Shown: positions 19,304-29,879 of the stretch, piece by piece
Layout of the letters: each line of letters starts with the position of its first letter
How positions within the stretch are numbered: the first letter of the stretch is position 1
Origin: Thermodesulfobacteriota bacterium
GTDB lineage: Bacteria > Desulfobacterota_D > UBA1144 > Nemesobacterales > UBA2774
Assembly: GCA_040754335.1 (NCBI GenBank)
Contig: JBFMCV010000007.1
Span: 84,614 to 148,613, forward strand
Direction of reading: 5' to 3'
DNA length: 64,000 nucleotides
Notes under the pieces: model-generated
What the model was told of the DNA's origin: nothing
The model's input: the letters and a program-made list of their open reading frames with translations, nothing else
Databases searched by the model: none
Made by a program: the position numbers and the translations under genes

Positions 19304-20539
19304 TCAATACACCTTGAACCATTCGAATTTATTGATAAACAGCACTCCCCAGAGGTTGACCAGCACGCCCGCTGTAATAAGCGCCTTGTGATACCATTTC
19401 ATCTCCCCGCCGATGCCCTTGAAAGTAAGGAGGAGGAGGAAGGGATAAAAATCGAGAGCGTATCTGTAACCGAACTGCGTCCACCCCGTACCGCTTTTTA
19501 TGAATATAAGAAAGGCGGTCGGTATCACCGCCGACCAGCATGCGAGAGAGAGCCTGTTCCTTATTCCGGCGAAGAGGGCGAAGATGAATGCGGGCGTCGT
19601 AATGAGGATCGAGAGCCCTATCTGCGACGGGACTACATAAGGCCAGGTGCTTATGAATGCGGGCGGCTCGAGGAACATGATGCGGAGGTGATAAGGGATA
19701 TACGACAAATCGAAGAGTCCCTTATTGAACCAGGGCGAGAGTTTTTCCTTGGCCGGGTAAATCGAGTGCATGACGTACCCGACGTCGAAAGGCGTCCCGA
19801 AACGGAGGTAGTTGTATATGAAGTTGAGTAATACGAAAATACCGGCGCCCGCGCAGAGCAGAAGAATGGGCCTTAATCTTACCCTGCCGAGCAGTCCCGC
19901 CCTATCCGTGGAAAGGAGCCAGGTATCGGAAAGCATTATCAGAAAAAAGGGCAATGTCAGAAGGGTCGGCAATCTCGACCAGTATGACGCCCCGACAAGG
20001 AGTCCTATGAGAAACGGTCTCCGGCTCGTTAACGTGACGTACACAGCCAGGACCAGAAACGTCGTCGAGGCGATTTGAGCAAAGTACCATACGGAGCCGA
20101 CCGTGGCCAGATACCAGTGGATGCTGCCGAACCCGAAGAGGACTGTCATCCAGAACCGTATCTCCTCGTTTTCCGTAAGCTTCCTCATTATCATGTATAC
20201 GATCGATACGTTGACGCCGCCCAGCATAAAGGATACGAGGACGTGGTTGAACGAAACCCCGAACAGGGCTACGAACGGCATAAGCACGATTGCAGGCATA
20301 GGTGGATAAATCTCGTAATATTTACCTCCGACCACTATGAGCTCCTCAAAATGTATGGGCGGATCCGCCAGATACAGCCTCCCGTGGAGAAACGCGTCGG
20401 CTAGATAGCTGAAATAGTTAAAGTAATCATGAATCCGGGGCTGAGTTAAGTAATAAACGACGTAACCCGCTATAAAAAAGAGAAGTGGGGCAAACAGGCG
20501 CGAATATTTTTTAGGAGTCAGGGCACTGAAATTCATCAA
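19304..20539 (-). CDS. GT-C-type membrane glycosyltransferase-like protein
   Basis: 411-aa integral membrane protein with about 10 hydrophobic segments and the look of ArnT/PMT-like lipid-linked sugar transferases. After the first helix a periplasmic loop has HDYFNYFSYLADAFLHGRLY and then YYEIYPPMPA, placed where GT-C enzymes carry their acidic catalytic loop and substrate-facing segment. It lacks the paired Asp-Glu of true PMT. It opens the glycosylation block and is divergent from the PIG-V-like gene. Donor and acceptor are unknown. Confidence 0.6.
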   Translation of the reverse strand: MMNFSALTPKKYSRLFAPLLFFIAGYVVYYLTQPRIHDYFNYFSYLADAFLHGRLYLADPPIHFEELIVVGGKYYEIYPPMPAIVLMPFVALFGVSFNHVLVSFMLGGVNVSIVYMIMRKLTENEEIRFWMTVLFGFGSIHWYLATVGSVWYFAQIASTTFLVLAVYVTLTSRRPFLIGLLVGASYWSRLPTLLTLPFFLIMLSDTWLLSTDRAGLLGRVRLRPILLLCAGAGIFVLLNFIYNYLRFGTPFDVGYVMHSIYPAKEKLSPWFNKGLFDLSYIPYHLRIMFLEPPAFISTWPYVVPSQIGLSILITTPAFIFALFAGIRNRLSLACWSAVIPTAFLIFIKSGTGWTQFGYRYALDFYPFLLLLTFKGIGGEMKWYHKALITAGVLVNLWGVLFINKFEWFKVY

Positions 20540-20651
20540 ATATACCGGAACCGGTATTCAATATTTCCGGATAATAGATTAACATAATACACGGATTTTC
20601 CAGTAAATATTAGAATAGCATGATACGCGCAGCAGAGACCGGCGGTACAAA

Positions 20652-21755
20652 ATGAAGCTTAATGCCGAATCGAGAGAATTGTCCTTAATAGCCCTGGTCT
20701 CGATAATATGGACTTTTGTTGTCGCCTATACGGCATACGTAGTCCTGGAGAACAAATATCCCGATACGATCATCTCGATCTGGAATGTATGGGACACTCC
20801 GCACTATATAGACATCGCACGGTACGGATACACGAGCTCGACGGCAGACGATAGATACTTGTTTATCGTATTCTTCCCGCTCTATCCGTATCTCGTGAAA
20901 ATATTTTCTTTGATATTCAGAGATTATCTTCTAGCCGCTCTCCTGGTATCGAATCTCTCATACGCAGGAGCCGTATTCTACTTCTTTAAACTTGTCAGGC
21001 TAGACTACGAAAGCGAGGATGCGTTCAGATCGGTGATATATTTATCGATATTCCCAACCGCATATTTTTTCCATGCCGCTTATACAGAGAGCCTGTTCAT
21101 TCTGCTCACTATAGCCAGTTTCTATTACGCAAGAAAAGAGAGATGGGCGCTCTCGGGATTATTCGGGATGCTGGCATCGGCTACGCGCATTACAGGAATA
21201 ATCCTGCTCCCTGTTCTCGTAATAGAGTATCTAAACCAAAAAGGATTCAAATTAAATCAGGTAAGGAGAAATATACTCTGGATTTCAATTATCCCGCTGG
21301 GGCTCGCAGTCTATCTGGCATTAAACTATATTACGTTCGGAGACCCGCTTAAGTTCCTGGAATTTCAAAATAAACACTGGGCAAAGCACTTCGATTTCCT
21401 CTACAGGGGATTTCTGGTTGCTTTGGACGGCATTGTGTTGAGCAAACCCAGGGACTCCATAATGACGGGATGGGGTGAGCTTGTATTCGCCGTAATGACC
21501 CTCGCAATCATCGTTTATTCGTTTTTCAGGATACGCCTGTCATATTGTCTATATGCGCTTGCGACCTGGCTGGTAGTGACTTCGACTTCGTTCTGGCTGA
21601 GCGTCCCCCGCTATACGCTTTCAATGTTCCCGATCTTCATAGCCCTCTCCCTCTTGGGCAGACGGAGGGAAGTAAATTATCTGCTCATATTTTTATCACT
21701 TACGCTATACATGCTGTTTTTGGTGCAATTTATCAGGTTCGGCTGGGCGTTTTAG
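20652..21755 (+). CDS. PIG-V-like mannosyltransferase family membrane protein
   Basis: 367 aa, multi-pass. Motifs match bacterial relatives of PIG-V (GPI mannosyltransferase II): WDTPHYIDIARYGY, FFPLYPYLVK, IFPTAYFFHAAYTESLF and SATRITGI. Such enzymes use polyprenol-phosphate sugar on the outer face of the membrane. Divergent from the preceding GT-C gene. Base composition is more AT-rich than the housekeeping genes on either side of the block. The acceptor in bacteria is not established; the family assignment is firmer than the function. Confidence 0.75.
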   Translation: MKLNAESRELSLIALVSIIWTFVVAYTAYVVLENKYPDTIISIWNVWDTPHYIDIARYGYTSSTADDRYLFIVFFPLYPYLVKIFSLIFRDYLLAALLVSNLSYAGAVFYFFKLVRLDYESEDAFRSVIYLSIFPTAYFFHAAYTESLFILLTIASFYYARKERWALSGLFGMLASATRITGIILLPVLVIEYLNQKGFKLNQVRRNILWISIIPLGLAVYLALNYITFGDPLKFLEFQNKHWAKHFDFLYRGFLVALDGIVLSKPRDSIMTGWGELVFAVMTLAIIVYSFFRIRLSYCLYALATWLVVTSTSFWLSVPRYTLSMFPIFIALSLLGRRREVNYLLIFLSLTLYMLFLVQFIRFGWAF

Positions 21756-21844
21756 AGATAGAGGTCTTCCTTAAAACGCTTGATGAATACATCAGCCTTA
21801 CCTTGCGGTTGGCCGATGCAAGATAAAAATTTATTTGGATGAAT

Positions 21845-23101
21845 TTATTCTGATTCGGCGATCTTGGGAAATGAAATGCCTAATAATTTGAATTTGGTTC
21901 GTTCCCATCTCGCGCGATAAATATTTCTAATGAGATATGTTAATAAGTAAACATAGCTTAATAAATTTATCACTGAGCTCGTTACCGTCAGTATGGTTAT
22001 AGTATGCGGATCATGAAAAAGTGAGCCATAGTTACGCTCATATACCGCAAACATATTTAAGAAAAATGTCAGAGACAGAATGACGTATATATACATAAAC
22101 TTTCTTTCAGAGGCGAGCGGGACCAGAAGCGCCAAAAACGGTATGGCCCAGAACATATACCTTTCATGTACCCGCGTGAAGAAAATAAAGAACGTCAAGT
22201 AGATAAAAAATGATGCAAAACATAACGACCGGAAATTAAATCTGTATCTCCTCAGGTAAATATTCAAAAGAACCGCCACCAAAAGATAAACAAGAATGCC
22301 GATATATTTCGGCGTAATAAAAAAATATTTAACATTGTCGAGCGGTGAATCGTACCACTCCTTTGTCCAGGACGACGAGCTAAATAACCACCAGAAGTTG
22401 TATGCATTTACGGTAATATGGGGAAAGCTGTTAAACGAATTGATAAAAACGCTTTTAAAGAGAGTTATAATCTCGGGCAGGAACGGCAATAATATAACAA
22501 ATGATGTAATTGCGAATGATATAATCAGCCTGGGGAGATTTTTTATATTGAATAGTATCGGCGCCAGTATCAATCCCTGGAGCTTGGACAGTATCGAGAA
22601 GGCATAAAATACACCCCCTTTATAATTGTTATAGTTATAAATTGTCAGCAGGAGGAAAAACGAAAGAAGAGGATCGTCCCACTTTCCCCAGAACGCCGAA
22701 TCAAAGATTATAGCGGGGTTAAATAAAAACGCCGCCATGCTTATGAACGGGGCGTGTTTCAATAAGTCATTTTTCTCGAATTTACGTTTCGACGCAAAGT
22801 AGATAGTTACGGCTATACCCAAATCCGCAAGGATGCCGGGTAGTTTTAAGAATAGAAAGCCGAATTCCCGAAATTTCATCATCGGGTAGCTGATTATATA
22901 TAATAAGAAAGTGAATATCGGAGGCAAGTTGCACCATGTACGCCCATAGAAATTCGTGAGACCGTTCTTTTGCAAGGATTCCGCCCATGATTTGTGAATT
23001 AGAACATCCGACTCGAAACCCGGATTTTGACTTACCAAAAGTCGAATTGACAGGCCTAGAGCAAGCAATATTATTACTAGTATCGTTTCCTTATTTTTCA
23101 T
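21845..23101 (-). CDS. GT-C membrane glycosyltransferase, ALG6/GT57- or GT87-like
   Basis: 418 aa with about 10 to 11 membrane segments. It shares blocks with the protein at 26263-27597: FxSDV/RPDF in the first loop, LPGILADLGIAVTIYF, LFNPAIIFDSAFWGKWDDP, SKLQGLILAPI and the C-terminal FFTRVHERYMFWAIPF, all of which recall eukaryotic ALG6/ALG8 dolichyl-phosphate glucosyltransferases. The gene is strikingly AT-rich for this window and uses many AAA, AAT and TTA codons, which suggests recent acquisition. Role in glycan assembly on a lipid carrier is inferred. Confidence 0.7.
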   Translation of the reverse strand: MKNKETILVIILLALGLSIRLLVSQNPGFESDVLIHKSWAESLQKNGLTNFYGRTWCNLPPIFTFLLYIISYPMMKFREFGFLFLKLPGILADLGIAVTIYFASKRKFEKNDLLKHAPFISMAAFLFNPAIIFDSAFWGKWDDPLLSFFLLLTIYNYNNYKGGVFYAFSILSKLQGLILAPILFNIKNLPRLIISFAITSFVILLPFLPEIITLFKSVFINSFNSFPHITVNAYNFWWLFSSSSWTKEWYDSPLDNVKYFFITPKYIGILVYLLVAVLLNIYLRRYRFNFRSLCFASFFIYLTFFIFFTRVHERYMFWAIPFLALLVPLASERKFMYIYVILSLTFFLNMFAVYERNYGSLFHDPHTITILTVTSSVINLLSYVYLLTYLIRNIYRARWERTKFKLLGISFPKIAESE

Positions 23102-23302
23102 GGATTTAAGAAAAAACGCAGTCAGTAATATATCATTAGAACAAAGTTATAACCAGCGGCTTACTGCGCATAATTGAACATGCAGGCGGTTTGTTTTTCT
23201 GAGACGCGGAGAGTTTCACAACTGTAACACGAATGTTAGACCGGGCTTATATGAACAGACCTGATTACCTGCGCATTTAAACTCATTGCGTCTGTTTGGC
23301 GA

Positions 23303-23331
23303 TTGTAAATAGACTTTTAATTCGCTGTAAT
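23303..23331 (+). promoter_or_regulatory. Promoter of GT2 polyprenol-phosphate glycosyltransferase
   Basis: TTGTAA (23303-23308), a 17-base spacer, TGTAAT (23326-23331), 28 bases before the ATG at 23359. The rest of the 257-base gap from 23102 is AT-rich and shows no gene. Confidence 0.45.
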
Positions 23332-23358
23332 TAAATGATAAAATGAAATTACAAATCT

Positions 23359-24084
23359 ATGAGCCTGACACTAGTCATACCGACATATAACGAATCGGAA
23401 AATTTACCGATACTGCTCGATAAGGTCTTCGGCGTTTTTAGAGAGTCGGGTATAGACGGCGGTGTAATCATAGTGGACGACAATTCCCCTGACGAGACAT
23501 GGAAGATTGCCGAGGGGCTAAAGGGAGAATACGGCCGGCTCGAGGTTTTGAGAAGGCTCAATGAAAGGGGACTCTCTTCAGCCGTTTTAGACGGCTTCCG
23601 TATGTCGAAGAGCTCCATCCTCGGCGTCATGGACGCAGACTTAAGCCACCCACCCGAAAAAATACCCGACCTCGCTGGCCCCATAATCAGGGGGGAAGCC
23701 GATATCGTTATAGGGAGCCGGTACATAGACAGCGGTAAAATCGGGGACTGGTCTTTCCGAAGAAAGATCTCATCCAAACTAGCGACCCTCGCCGCAAAAG
23801 GACTTACGAACGTTAAAGACCCGATGTCGGGATTTTTCCTCCTAAAACGGGAGGTGATAGAAAATATCGAATTGAACCCGAAGGGGTTTAAAATAGCCCT
23901 CGAAATCCTCGTGAAAGGAAAATACGACAAAGTTGCGGAAGTGCCCATTTTTTTCCAGGACAGGATTTACGGAGAGACCAAGTTAAGCAGCGGGGTAATC
24001 CTCGATTACTTGCTCCAGGCATTGAGGCTCTACATTTATAAAATTTTTATGCCACGCAGGAAGGCTGAAAAGAACTATAAATAA
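23359..24084 (+). CDS. GT2 polyprenol monophosphomannose synthase (DPM1-like)
   Basis: 241-aa soluble or peripheral family 2 glycosyltransferase that moves a sugar from a nucleotide donor to polyprenol phosphate on the cytoplasmic face. Motifs are VIPTYNESENLPILL, VDDNSPDETW, the DxD-type MDADLSHPPEKIP, GSRYIDSG, DPMSGFFLLKREV and FFQDRIYGETKLS, the last being characteristic of DPM1. It has no C-terminal membrane pair; the GtrA protein encoded convergently just downstream may supply the membrane function. It would feed the PMT and PIG-V-like enzymes in this block. Confidence 0.85.
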   Translation: MSLTLVIPTYNESENLPILLDKVFGVFRESGIDGGVIIVDDNSPDETWKIAEGLKGEYGRLEVLRRLNERGLSSAVLDGFRMSKSSILGVMDADLSHPPEKIPDLAGPIIRGEADIVIGSRYIDSGKIGDWSFRRKISSKLATLAAKGLTNVKDPMSGFFLLKREVIENIELNPKGFKIALEILVKGKYDKVAEVPIFFQDRIYGETKLSSGVILDYLLQALRLYIYKIFMPRRKAEKNYK

Positions 24085-24251
24085 GGAACTGTTTCGCCGG
24101 TAGACAATTCGTTAAAACCCCTCAATGGCAAGAAGTCGCAAACTTGGTTCCCGCCGGAAGACTCAATTAACCGGGATATCGATTCTTGCAGCGAAATTAC
24201 AGAAAAATTTTTAGTATTAAGACAACCAAAATTGAAGGGCAGATATTTGAT

Positions 24252-24893
<642 letters not shown>

Positions 24894-24940
24894 TCACTCC
24901 GGTCATTGAAACTATCTTCACCAGACGAGGACCCATTAGA

Positions 24941-26251
24941 TTATTTCCACGTGTGAAGCCACATGTATCGGTCGAGATCAACATTCCTGATCGGCAGCGC
25001 GGAGAGAACGGGGAAAAAATAGAAGAACACCCCGCCGGCGATGCAGAAATAGATGACTACGAGAATCTTCCCTTTTCGGGAACTTTTCCACAGCTCATTC
25101 AGAAAATACGTACTTGTCAAAAGTATGAATATAAGAGAGGGGAGGAAATGATAAAGGAATACGACCTTCCGGGGAGAAAAAGCCCAAGGGAGCCAATATG
25201 CAAAAACGCTCAGCACGGTGAAAAGGAGTGGGGGCGTTTCCTTTCTTACCACCTGTATTATGCCCAGGATCAGGAACAATATTCCTGTATACCATATGAA
25301 AATATTACCCATTAAATAAATGTCGGATCTCATTCCTTTCCCCAAATCCGCATAATGAAGGAAAACAGGCCTAAGCATGAGAGGCCATTTCCACCATGAC
25401 GATTGATAAGGATGGGTCTCAGTTACCCCGCCGTGATACCCGAACATGTATCCCTGGAGGGTTAGAAAGTCCTGGAACGAATTGCCGTGATAGAAATAGG
25501 GTATGTACGTAGCCAGGTACACGAGGATCGGAATTGCGATGAATGCGAGCGCCATTCTCGGGATGATTTTTAAAAGAGAGGCGATAAATTCCTTGTCGCG
25601 GACCTTCGTGGTATATACCTCGAAATAATACATCAGAAAAAGCGCCACCCCTGCAAGGAACTCGGTAATATAGACGCCGCTCCATTTGACGGACATCCCG
25701 GCCCCGCAGAAGAACCCGGTCAGGTAAAGATATGAATTCCGCCTGGTCCTCGCATATTTGACGATAAAAAGAGACGCAAGGATCAGGAAGACGGCGATAA
25801 AGATATCGACCATTGTAATCCGGCTCAGGACGAAAACAAAAGATTCAAAACTATACAAGATAGAGGCTATCAGCCCTGCCGATTTACTGTCGAATAATTC
25901 CTTACCGAGCAAGTAGATGAACAGTGCTCCCAGCGACCCGAAGACGGATTGGAAAAACCGCCATCCGAACGTGTTATTGCCGAAAATCAGGATGCCGATC
26001 GCGCTTATCTCCTTCCCGAGCGGAGGGTGAGTCCATTCGTAAGCAAGGTCTTCGGGAGCCTTCGCGCTGCTTTCCCAGGCGGCTCTGTTCCCTTTAGCCA
26101 TTTCCTGCGCCGTGAAGGCGAAATAGACCTCGTCGAAGTAGTAACTGTCGGGTATCTCCAGGCGGTAGAATCTTATCCCGAAAGCGAACAGCAGTATCAG
26201 CGCGAGAAGTAGCTCGGACTTGTATCTACCGATAAAAGATTGCTCTGGCAT
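24941..26251 (-). CDS. Protein O-mannosyltransferase family (GT39, PMT)
   Basis: 436-aa membrane GT-C enzyme that in actinobacteria and fungi attaches mannose from polyprenol-phosphate-mannose to Ser/Thr of exported proteins. True PMT hallmarks are present: the Asp40-Glu41 pair in YYFDEVYFA, EWTHPPLGK, SRITMVDIF, KWSGVY, the lumenal ETHPYQSSWWKWPLMLRP and the C-terminal SPRKVVFLYHFLPS. Shorter than the actinobacterial enzyme. It lies 11 bases after the ALG6-like gene. Protein O-glycosylation is inferred from family; acceptor proteins are not identified, though a Pro/Thr-rich secreted protein is encoded at 35 kb. Confidence 0.85.
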   Translation of the reverse strand: MPEQSFIGRYKSELLLALILLFAFGIRFYRLEIPDSYYFDEVYFAFTAQEMAKGNRAAWESSAKAPEDLAYEWTHPPLGKEISAIGILIFGNNTFGWRFFQSVFGSLGALFIYLLGKELFDSKSAGLIASILYSFESFVFVLSRITMVDIFIAVFLILASLFIVKYARTRRNSYLYLTGFFCGAGMSVKWSGVYITEFLAGVALFLMYYFEVYTTKVRDKEFIASLLKIIPRMALAFIAIPILVYLATYIPYFYHGNSFQDFLTLQGYMFGYHGGVTETHPYQSSWWKWPLMLRPVFLHYADLGKGMRSDIYLMGNIFIWYTGILFLILGIIQVVRKETPPLLFTVLSVFAYWLPWAFSPRKVVFLYHFLPSLIFILLTSTYFLNELWKSSRKGKILVVIYFCIAGGVFFYFFPVLSALPIRNVDLDRYMWLHTWK

Positions 26252-26262
26252 ATGGTTATCTC

Positions 26263-27597
26263 TTACGGAGTCCTCGGGTAGGGAGTATCGAATGAAGTTT
26301 CATATTTGACTGTATCTTTAACATAACTAATGAGTAGAACGATATATACACCGAGGTACAAAAAAAACATTCCCGGAATCAAATATTTGTTATAATTCTC
26401 AGGTATCCCCGCGTATGAAGTCGTAAGCTGCACATATGAATAAATCATGTTAACCACATAAACACCGGACACAATAGCATATAAATACCAGAATATCCAA
26501 GTACGAAACGTAATCAGGGTGAAGAATACTATCATGGGCAGAAGATGCCTTTCATGGGCCCGGGTCACGAAGAGGAAGAGCGTGAAAAGCACAAGCGTAA
26601 TCGCCTCGAACACGTAATAACCGTAGTCACCGGATTCTTTATCCCTCAGGGCGGCGGAGAATCTTATCAGCAGTCCCATTATAAGCAGATAGACCGCGCC
26701 GAATATCGATGTGCCTATTGTCCTGTATGAAACGCCCATGAACTTCGTGTCATCGTTGTACCACATCGCTACGGCGCCCCAGAAATTGAACGCGTTCAGG
26801 GACGAGGACTTATACTGCCCGTATGACGCGGCGAACCTTTCCATTATCAAATCAGCGGGTCCCGTGATCAGATGATATGCCGAATCCACCACATCCCATA
26901 TGAAAGGGAGAGTGACGATAAACGCCGTAATCAAAGCTGCGCCCGCCATCTCGAATGAGGGCAATAGAGACCGGACGCCCGGTCTAAACCCCGTACCGAT
27001 TATCGGCTTCAGGGCAAGGAAACCTATCAGCGGGAATATGACCAGGCTCTGGGGCTTGATCATGAACGCGAGCGCGGCGAACACGCCTGAAAGTATGAAT
27101 TTCCGCCTCAGCCCCAGATAAACCGAGAGTAGTATGGGGAAGGCATGAAATGAGTCTACCTGACCCCAGAAGGTCGAATTCGAAAGCGACGCCGGGTTAA
27201 AAAAATATACGACCGACGCTATCATCGCGTTTTTATAGCCGGTTATCAGCTTGAGGGAATAATATATGAGTATAGAGATACCGAGGTCGGCGAGATTCGC
27301 GGGGAGCTTGAAGAGTATGTCTATCGAGAGCCCGGGTAGCGCACGGTGGACGTTGTCGAGCACCCACAGCACGTAGAGATAGCCGGGCATGTAATCGCAC
27401 CAGTGCCTTTCGTAGAAATCGCCGAACCCCGCGGATGAAATCTGGCTTCCCCATCCGGTCCATGCACCAAAATCAGGCCTGTAAGTGAGAAACTGGGAGA
27501 AGAAGATTCTGAGTATCAGCCCCGCAGCGAGAATCAGGGTGAAACGAACGTAAGGATCCCCCAGGTACCCTCTATTTTCATCTGTCCCTGAGCTCAT
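26263..27597 (-). CDS. GT-C membrane glycosyltransferase, ALG6/GT57-like
   Basis: 444 aa, about 11 membrane segments. The first loop has YRPDFGAWTGWG, then LPANLADLGISILIYY, FFNPASLSNSTFWGQVDSFHA, AFMIKPQSLVIFPL and the signature FLFVTRAHERHLLP near the C-terminus. Paralogue of 21845-23101. Its 5' end overlaps the upstream GT2 gene by 20 bases and its 3' end is 11 bases from the PMT gene, so GT2, ALG6-like, PMT and GtrA form one operon. Likely transfers hexose from a lipid carrier onto a glycolipid. Confidence 0.75.
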   Translation of the reverse strand: MSSGTDENRGYLGDPYVRFTLILAAGLILRIFFSQFLTYRPDFGAWTGWGSQISSAGFGDFYERHWCDYMPGYLYVLWVLDNVHRALPGLSIDILFKLPANLADLGISILIYYSLKLITGYKNAMIASVVYFFNPASLSNSTFWGQVDSFHAFPILLSVYLGLRRKFILSGVFAALAFMIKPQSLVIFPLIGFLALKPIIGTGFRPGVRSLLPSFEMAGAALITAFIVTLPFIWDVVDSAYHLITGPADLIMERFAASYGQYKSSSLNAFNFWGAVAMWYNDDTKFMGVSYRTIGTSIFGAVYLLIMGLLIRFSAALRDKESGDYGYYVFEAITLVLFTLFLFVTRAHERHLLPMIVFFTLITFRTWIFWYLYAIVSGVYVVNMIYSYVQLTTSYAGIPENYNKYLIPGMFFLYLGVYIVLLISYVKDTVKYETSFDTPYPRTP

Positions 27598-28294
27598 TTC
27601 TCAGCTTCCACGATTCCTTGAACATTTTTATTATCACCCTCATATTCGCCCCGGTTTGAGAGCCGAAAATGCGGGGGAAATGCCTCACGGGCACCTCTTT
27701 GAATGAAAACCCATTGCGCTTCAGCTTTATCAGGAACTCGGCGCTGAAAAGCGCACCCTCGGATTTTATCGGCCTCACTGACTCGTATGCGCTCCTCGGA
27801 AAAATCTTAAAGGCGCAGTCCATATCCTTTACTTTAAGTCCGAAGACAAAATATATATATAGGCCGTATAGCCAGGCATTCAAGGACCTGATATGAGAAT
27901 CAGCCCTGTCTTCCCTGTAACCGATAACCGCCCTGTCCGGACCCGCATACGGGATCAGTCGGCCTAGGTCGCTAATATCGAACTGCCCGTCGCTGTCCAT
28001 GAAGAAAATATAATCTTTCGAGGCTCTATCCAAACCGCTCCTGAGCGCGGAGCCGTACCCCTTGTTGGTTTCGTGATTGACGAGCACCACGCAGGGATTA
28101 GCAGAAGACATCTCTTCTACTATCTCTCGCGTTCTATCCGATGAGCCGTCGTTCACTACCACGACTTCGTAATCGCCGACATTCTTTTCGAGGTAGGAGA
28201 GGCATTTCTCAACGGTGTTTTTGATGTTGCCCTCCTCGTTATGCGCAGGAAGCACCACCGTAAGGGAAAAATCTGCTTTCATCTCTTGTTCCAT
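27578..28294 (-). CDS. GT2 family glycosyltransferase, DPM/DPG synthase-like
   Basis: 238 aa. VVLPAHNEEGNIKNTVEKCL, VVVNDGSSDRTREIVEE, NKGYGSALRSGLDRA, FMDSDGQFDISDLGRL and FPRIFGSQTGANMRVI match polyprenol-phosphate glycosyltransferases that supply membrane GT-C enzymes. Different subgroup from the DPM1-like enzyme at 23359, so the locus may make two kinds of lipid-linked sugar. It overlaps the ALG6-like gene and follows the FG-GAP gene by 27 bases. All conserved residues are in place. Confidence 0.82.
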   Translation of the reverse strand: MEQEMKADFSLTVVLPAHNEEGNIKNTVEKCLSYLEKNVGDYEVVVVNDGSSDRTREIVEEMSSANPCVVLVNHETNKGYGSALRSGLDRASKDYIFFMDSDGQFDISDLGRLIPYAGPDRAVIGYREDRADSHIRSLNAWLYGLYIYFVFGLKVKDMDCAFKIFPRSAYESVRPIKSEGALFSAEFLIKLKRNGFSFKEVPVRHFPRIFGSQTGANMRVIIKMFKESWKLRNELRDR

Positions 28295-28321
28295 GAGAGA
28301 GTGTATACGCCGCGCAAGGCT

Positions 28322-29872
28322 TCAGCTCGACGGGTTAATTCCGCATTTCATCTCGCTGATAGTATACTCCCTGACCTTCTCGACCGAGACACCCTTGAAA
28401 GAACAGGTCTTGCCGCTCGGCCACGTAATTTCGACATCAGCGACTTTCTCCTTGCCCAAGCCGAAATACAGGGGGAGCATGTCCTGCTCGCAGCACCCCC
28501 TGCCGCCGGATACTTCTCTTATCTGAACGCCTGCCGGTGTTGAGACCGCCGCCCGGGCCCCGACCGCCGACCTATTGCTCTTTTTGCCGTCGCCTTCGAG
28601 CTTGAGCACGATAGAATAATTTGAATTGCCGTTATTTTTCATGAGCCCAGTACCGATGTGGCCGTTAAGAAACACGTCGATATACCCGTCGCGGTTGTAA
28701 TCCCCCCACGTCGCGGCAAATACGTCTTTCGGCAAATCGATTCCCGCTTCGGGCGCGACGTCGGTGAATGCGCCTTTGCCCGAATTGAGGTATAACTTGT
28801 TTGGATGGACGTGGTTGGTGGTGAAAAGGTCCACATCGCCGTCCGCGTCGAAGTCGACCCAGGCGCATGTCCTCCCGTCCCCCGCATCCGCCGTCCCCGT
28901 ATCGGACGTGACGTCGGTAAATGTGCCGTCTCCATTGTTCCTGTAAAGCGCGTTCCTCATGCGGGGACCCAGATTCGTGACATATATGTCGAGGTATCCG
29001 TCACCGTTATAATCACCCGTACAAGCTGCGGTCGTTCTCCAGGAAGCCTCCCCCGAAAGCCCTGACTTTTCCGTGTAATCCGCAAAGGTACCGTCGCCCT
29101 TATTCAAATAAAAAGCATTAGTCCCTGTGTTCGCGAGAAAGAGGTCCTGAAAACCGTCGTTATTGGAATCGAACCAAACGGCTCCATTTGTCCTGGCCTT
29201 GACGCCGAGCCCGGCCGGACCCGACACTTCCCCGAAGGTTCCGTCTCCCTTGTTGCGGTAGAGGAGCGATCCCCCGGTGCCGGCCTGAAAGAGGTCGACC
29301 GATCCGTCGTTATCGTAATCGACCCAGAGGACCTGACTCGGGTTCGGACCTTCTATTGTCAAACCCGCTTTTTCCGAAACGTCCGCGAAAGAAAACTTCT
29401 TCGAATTCTTGAATAAAATCGGAGGCTTCCCGGCCATTATGGTCATCACGGCGACGTCCAGATACCCGTCGTTATCGTAATCGGCCCATGAAGCGGCTTT
29501 CGCTCTTAAATCGGGCAGCCCCGTTTCGCCGGTAGTCTCAGTAAAAGACCCGCCGTTTACATTCATAAATAACAATAGATCCCTCGAAATCCCCTCGCCG
29601 CCCTCAACGCCGGCCTCGCTGTTTTTTTTCTTTTTGGACTTCGTCGTCCTCAACATGGTCAGGCTCGAGAGCAGGATGTCCTGCCAGCCGTCGTTGTTGT
29701 AGTCTCCCCAGACCGCCGCATGACCGAGCGGGCCGCCTATGTATACGCCTGATTCCTTCTGTACATTGACGAACCCGGGTACGTCCTCCGCGGAAGCCGC
29801 CGGATCGACGGGAACCCCGACCGCGGCGCTCAGGAGAATGATGAAAAACAGATTTGATCCGAATCGAACCAA
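28322..29872 (-). CDS. Secreted FG-GAP/VCBS repeat protein with C-terminal ASPIC/UnbV domain (CRTAC1-like)
   Basis: 516 aa. An N-terminal signal peptide ends near AASA. The body is a beta-propeller with at least seven calcium-binding loops of the D-x-D-x-D-G type (DYNNDGWQD, DYDNDGYLD, DYDNDGSVD, DSNNDGFQD, DYNGDGYLD, DFDADGDVD, DYNRDGYID). The last 85 residues are an ASPIC/UnbV domain (GARAAVST, GGRGCCEQDMLPLYFGLG, ITWPSGK). It is 7 bases downstream of the GMC oxidoreductase, so the two are co-transcribed. Such proteins are extracellular, often binding or scaffolding; no enzyme activity is assigned. Confidence 0.85.
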   Translation of the reverse strand: MVRFGSNLFFIILLSAAVGVPVDPAASAEDVPGFVNVQKESGVYIGGPLGHAAVWGDYNNDGWQDILLSSLTMLRTTKSKKKKNSEAGVEGGEGISRDLLLFMNVNGGSFTETTGETGLPDLRAKAASWADYDNDGYLDVAVMTIMAGKPPILFKNSKKFSFADVSEKAGLTIEGPNPSQVLWVDYDNDGSVDLFQAGTGGSLLYRNKGDGTFGEVSGPAGLGVKARTNGAVWFDSNNDGFQDLFLANTGTNAFYLNKGDGTFADYTEKSGLSGEASWRTTAACTGDYNGDGYLDIYVTNLGPRMRNALYRNNGDGTFTDVTSDTGTADAGDGRTCAWVDFDADGDVDLFTTNHVHPNKLYLNSGKGAFTDVAPEAGIDLPKDVFAATWGDYNRDGYIDVFLNGHIGTGLMKNNGNSNYSIVLKLEGDGKKSNRSAVGARAAVSTPAGVQIREVSGGRGCCEQDMLPLYFGLGKEKVADVEITWPSGKTCSFKGVSVEKVREYTISEMKCGINPSS

Positions 29873-29879
29873 GAGATGT

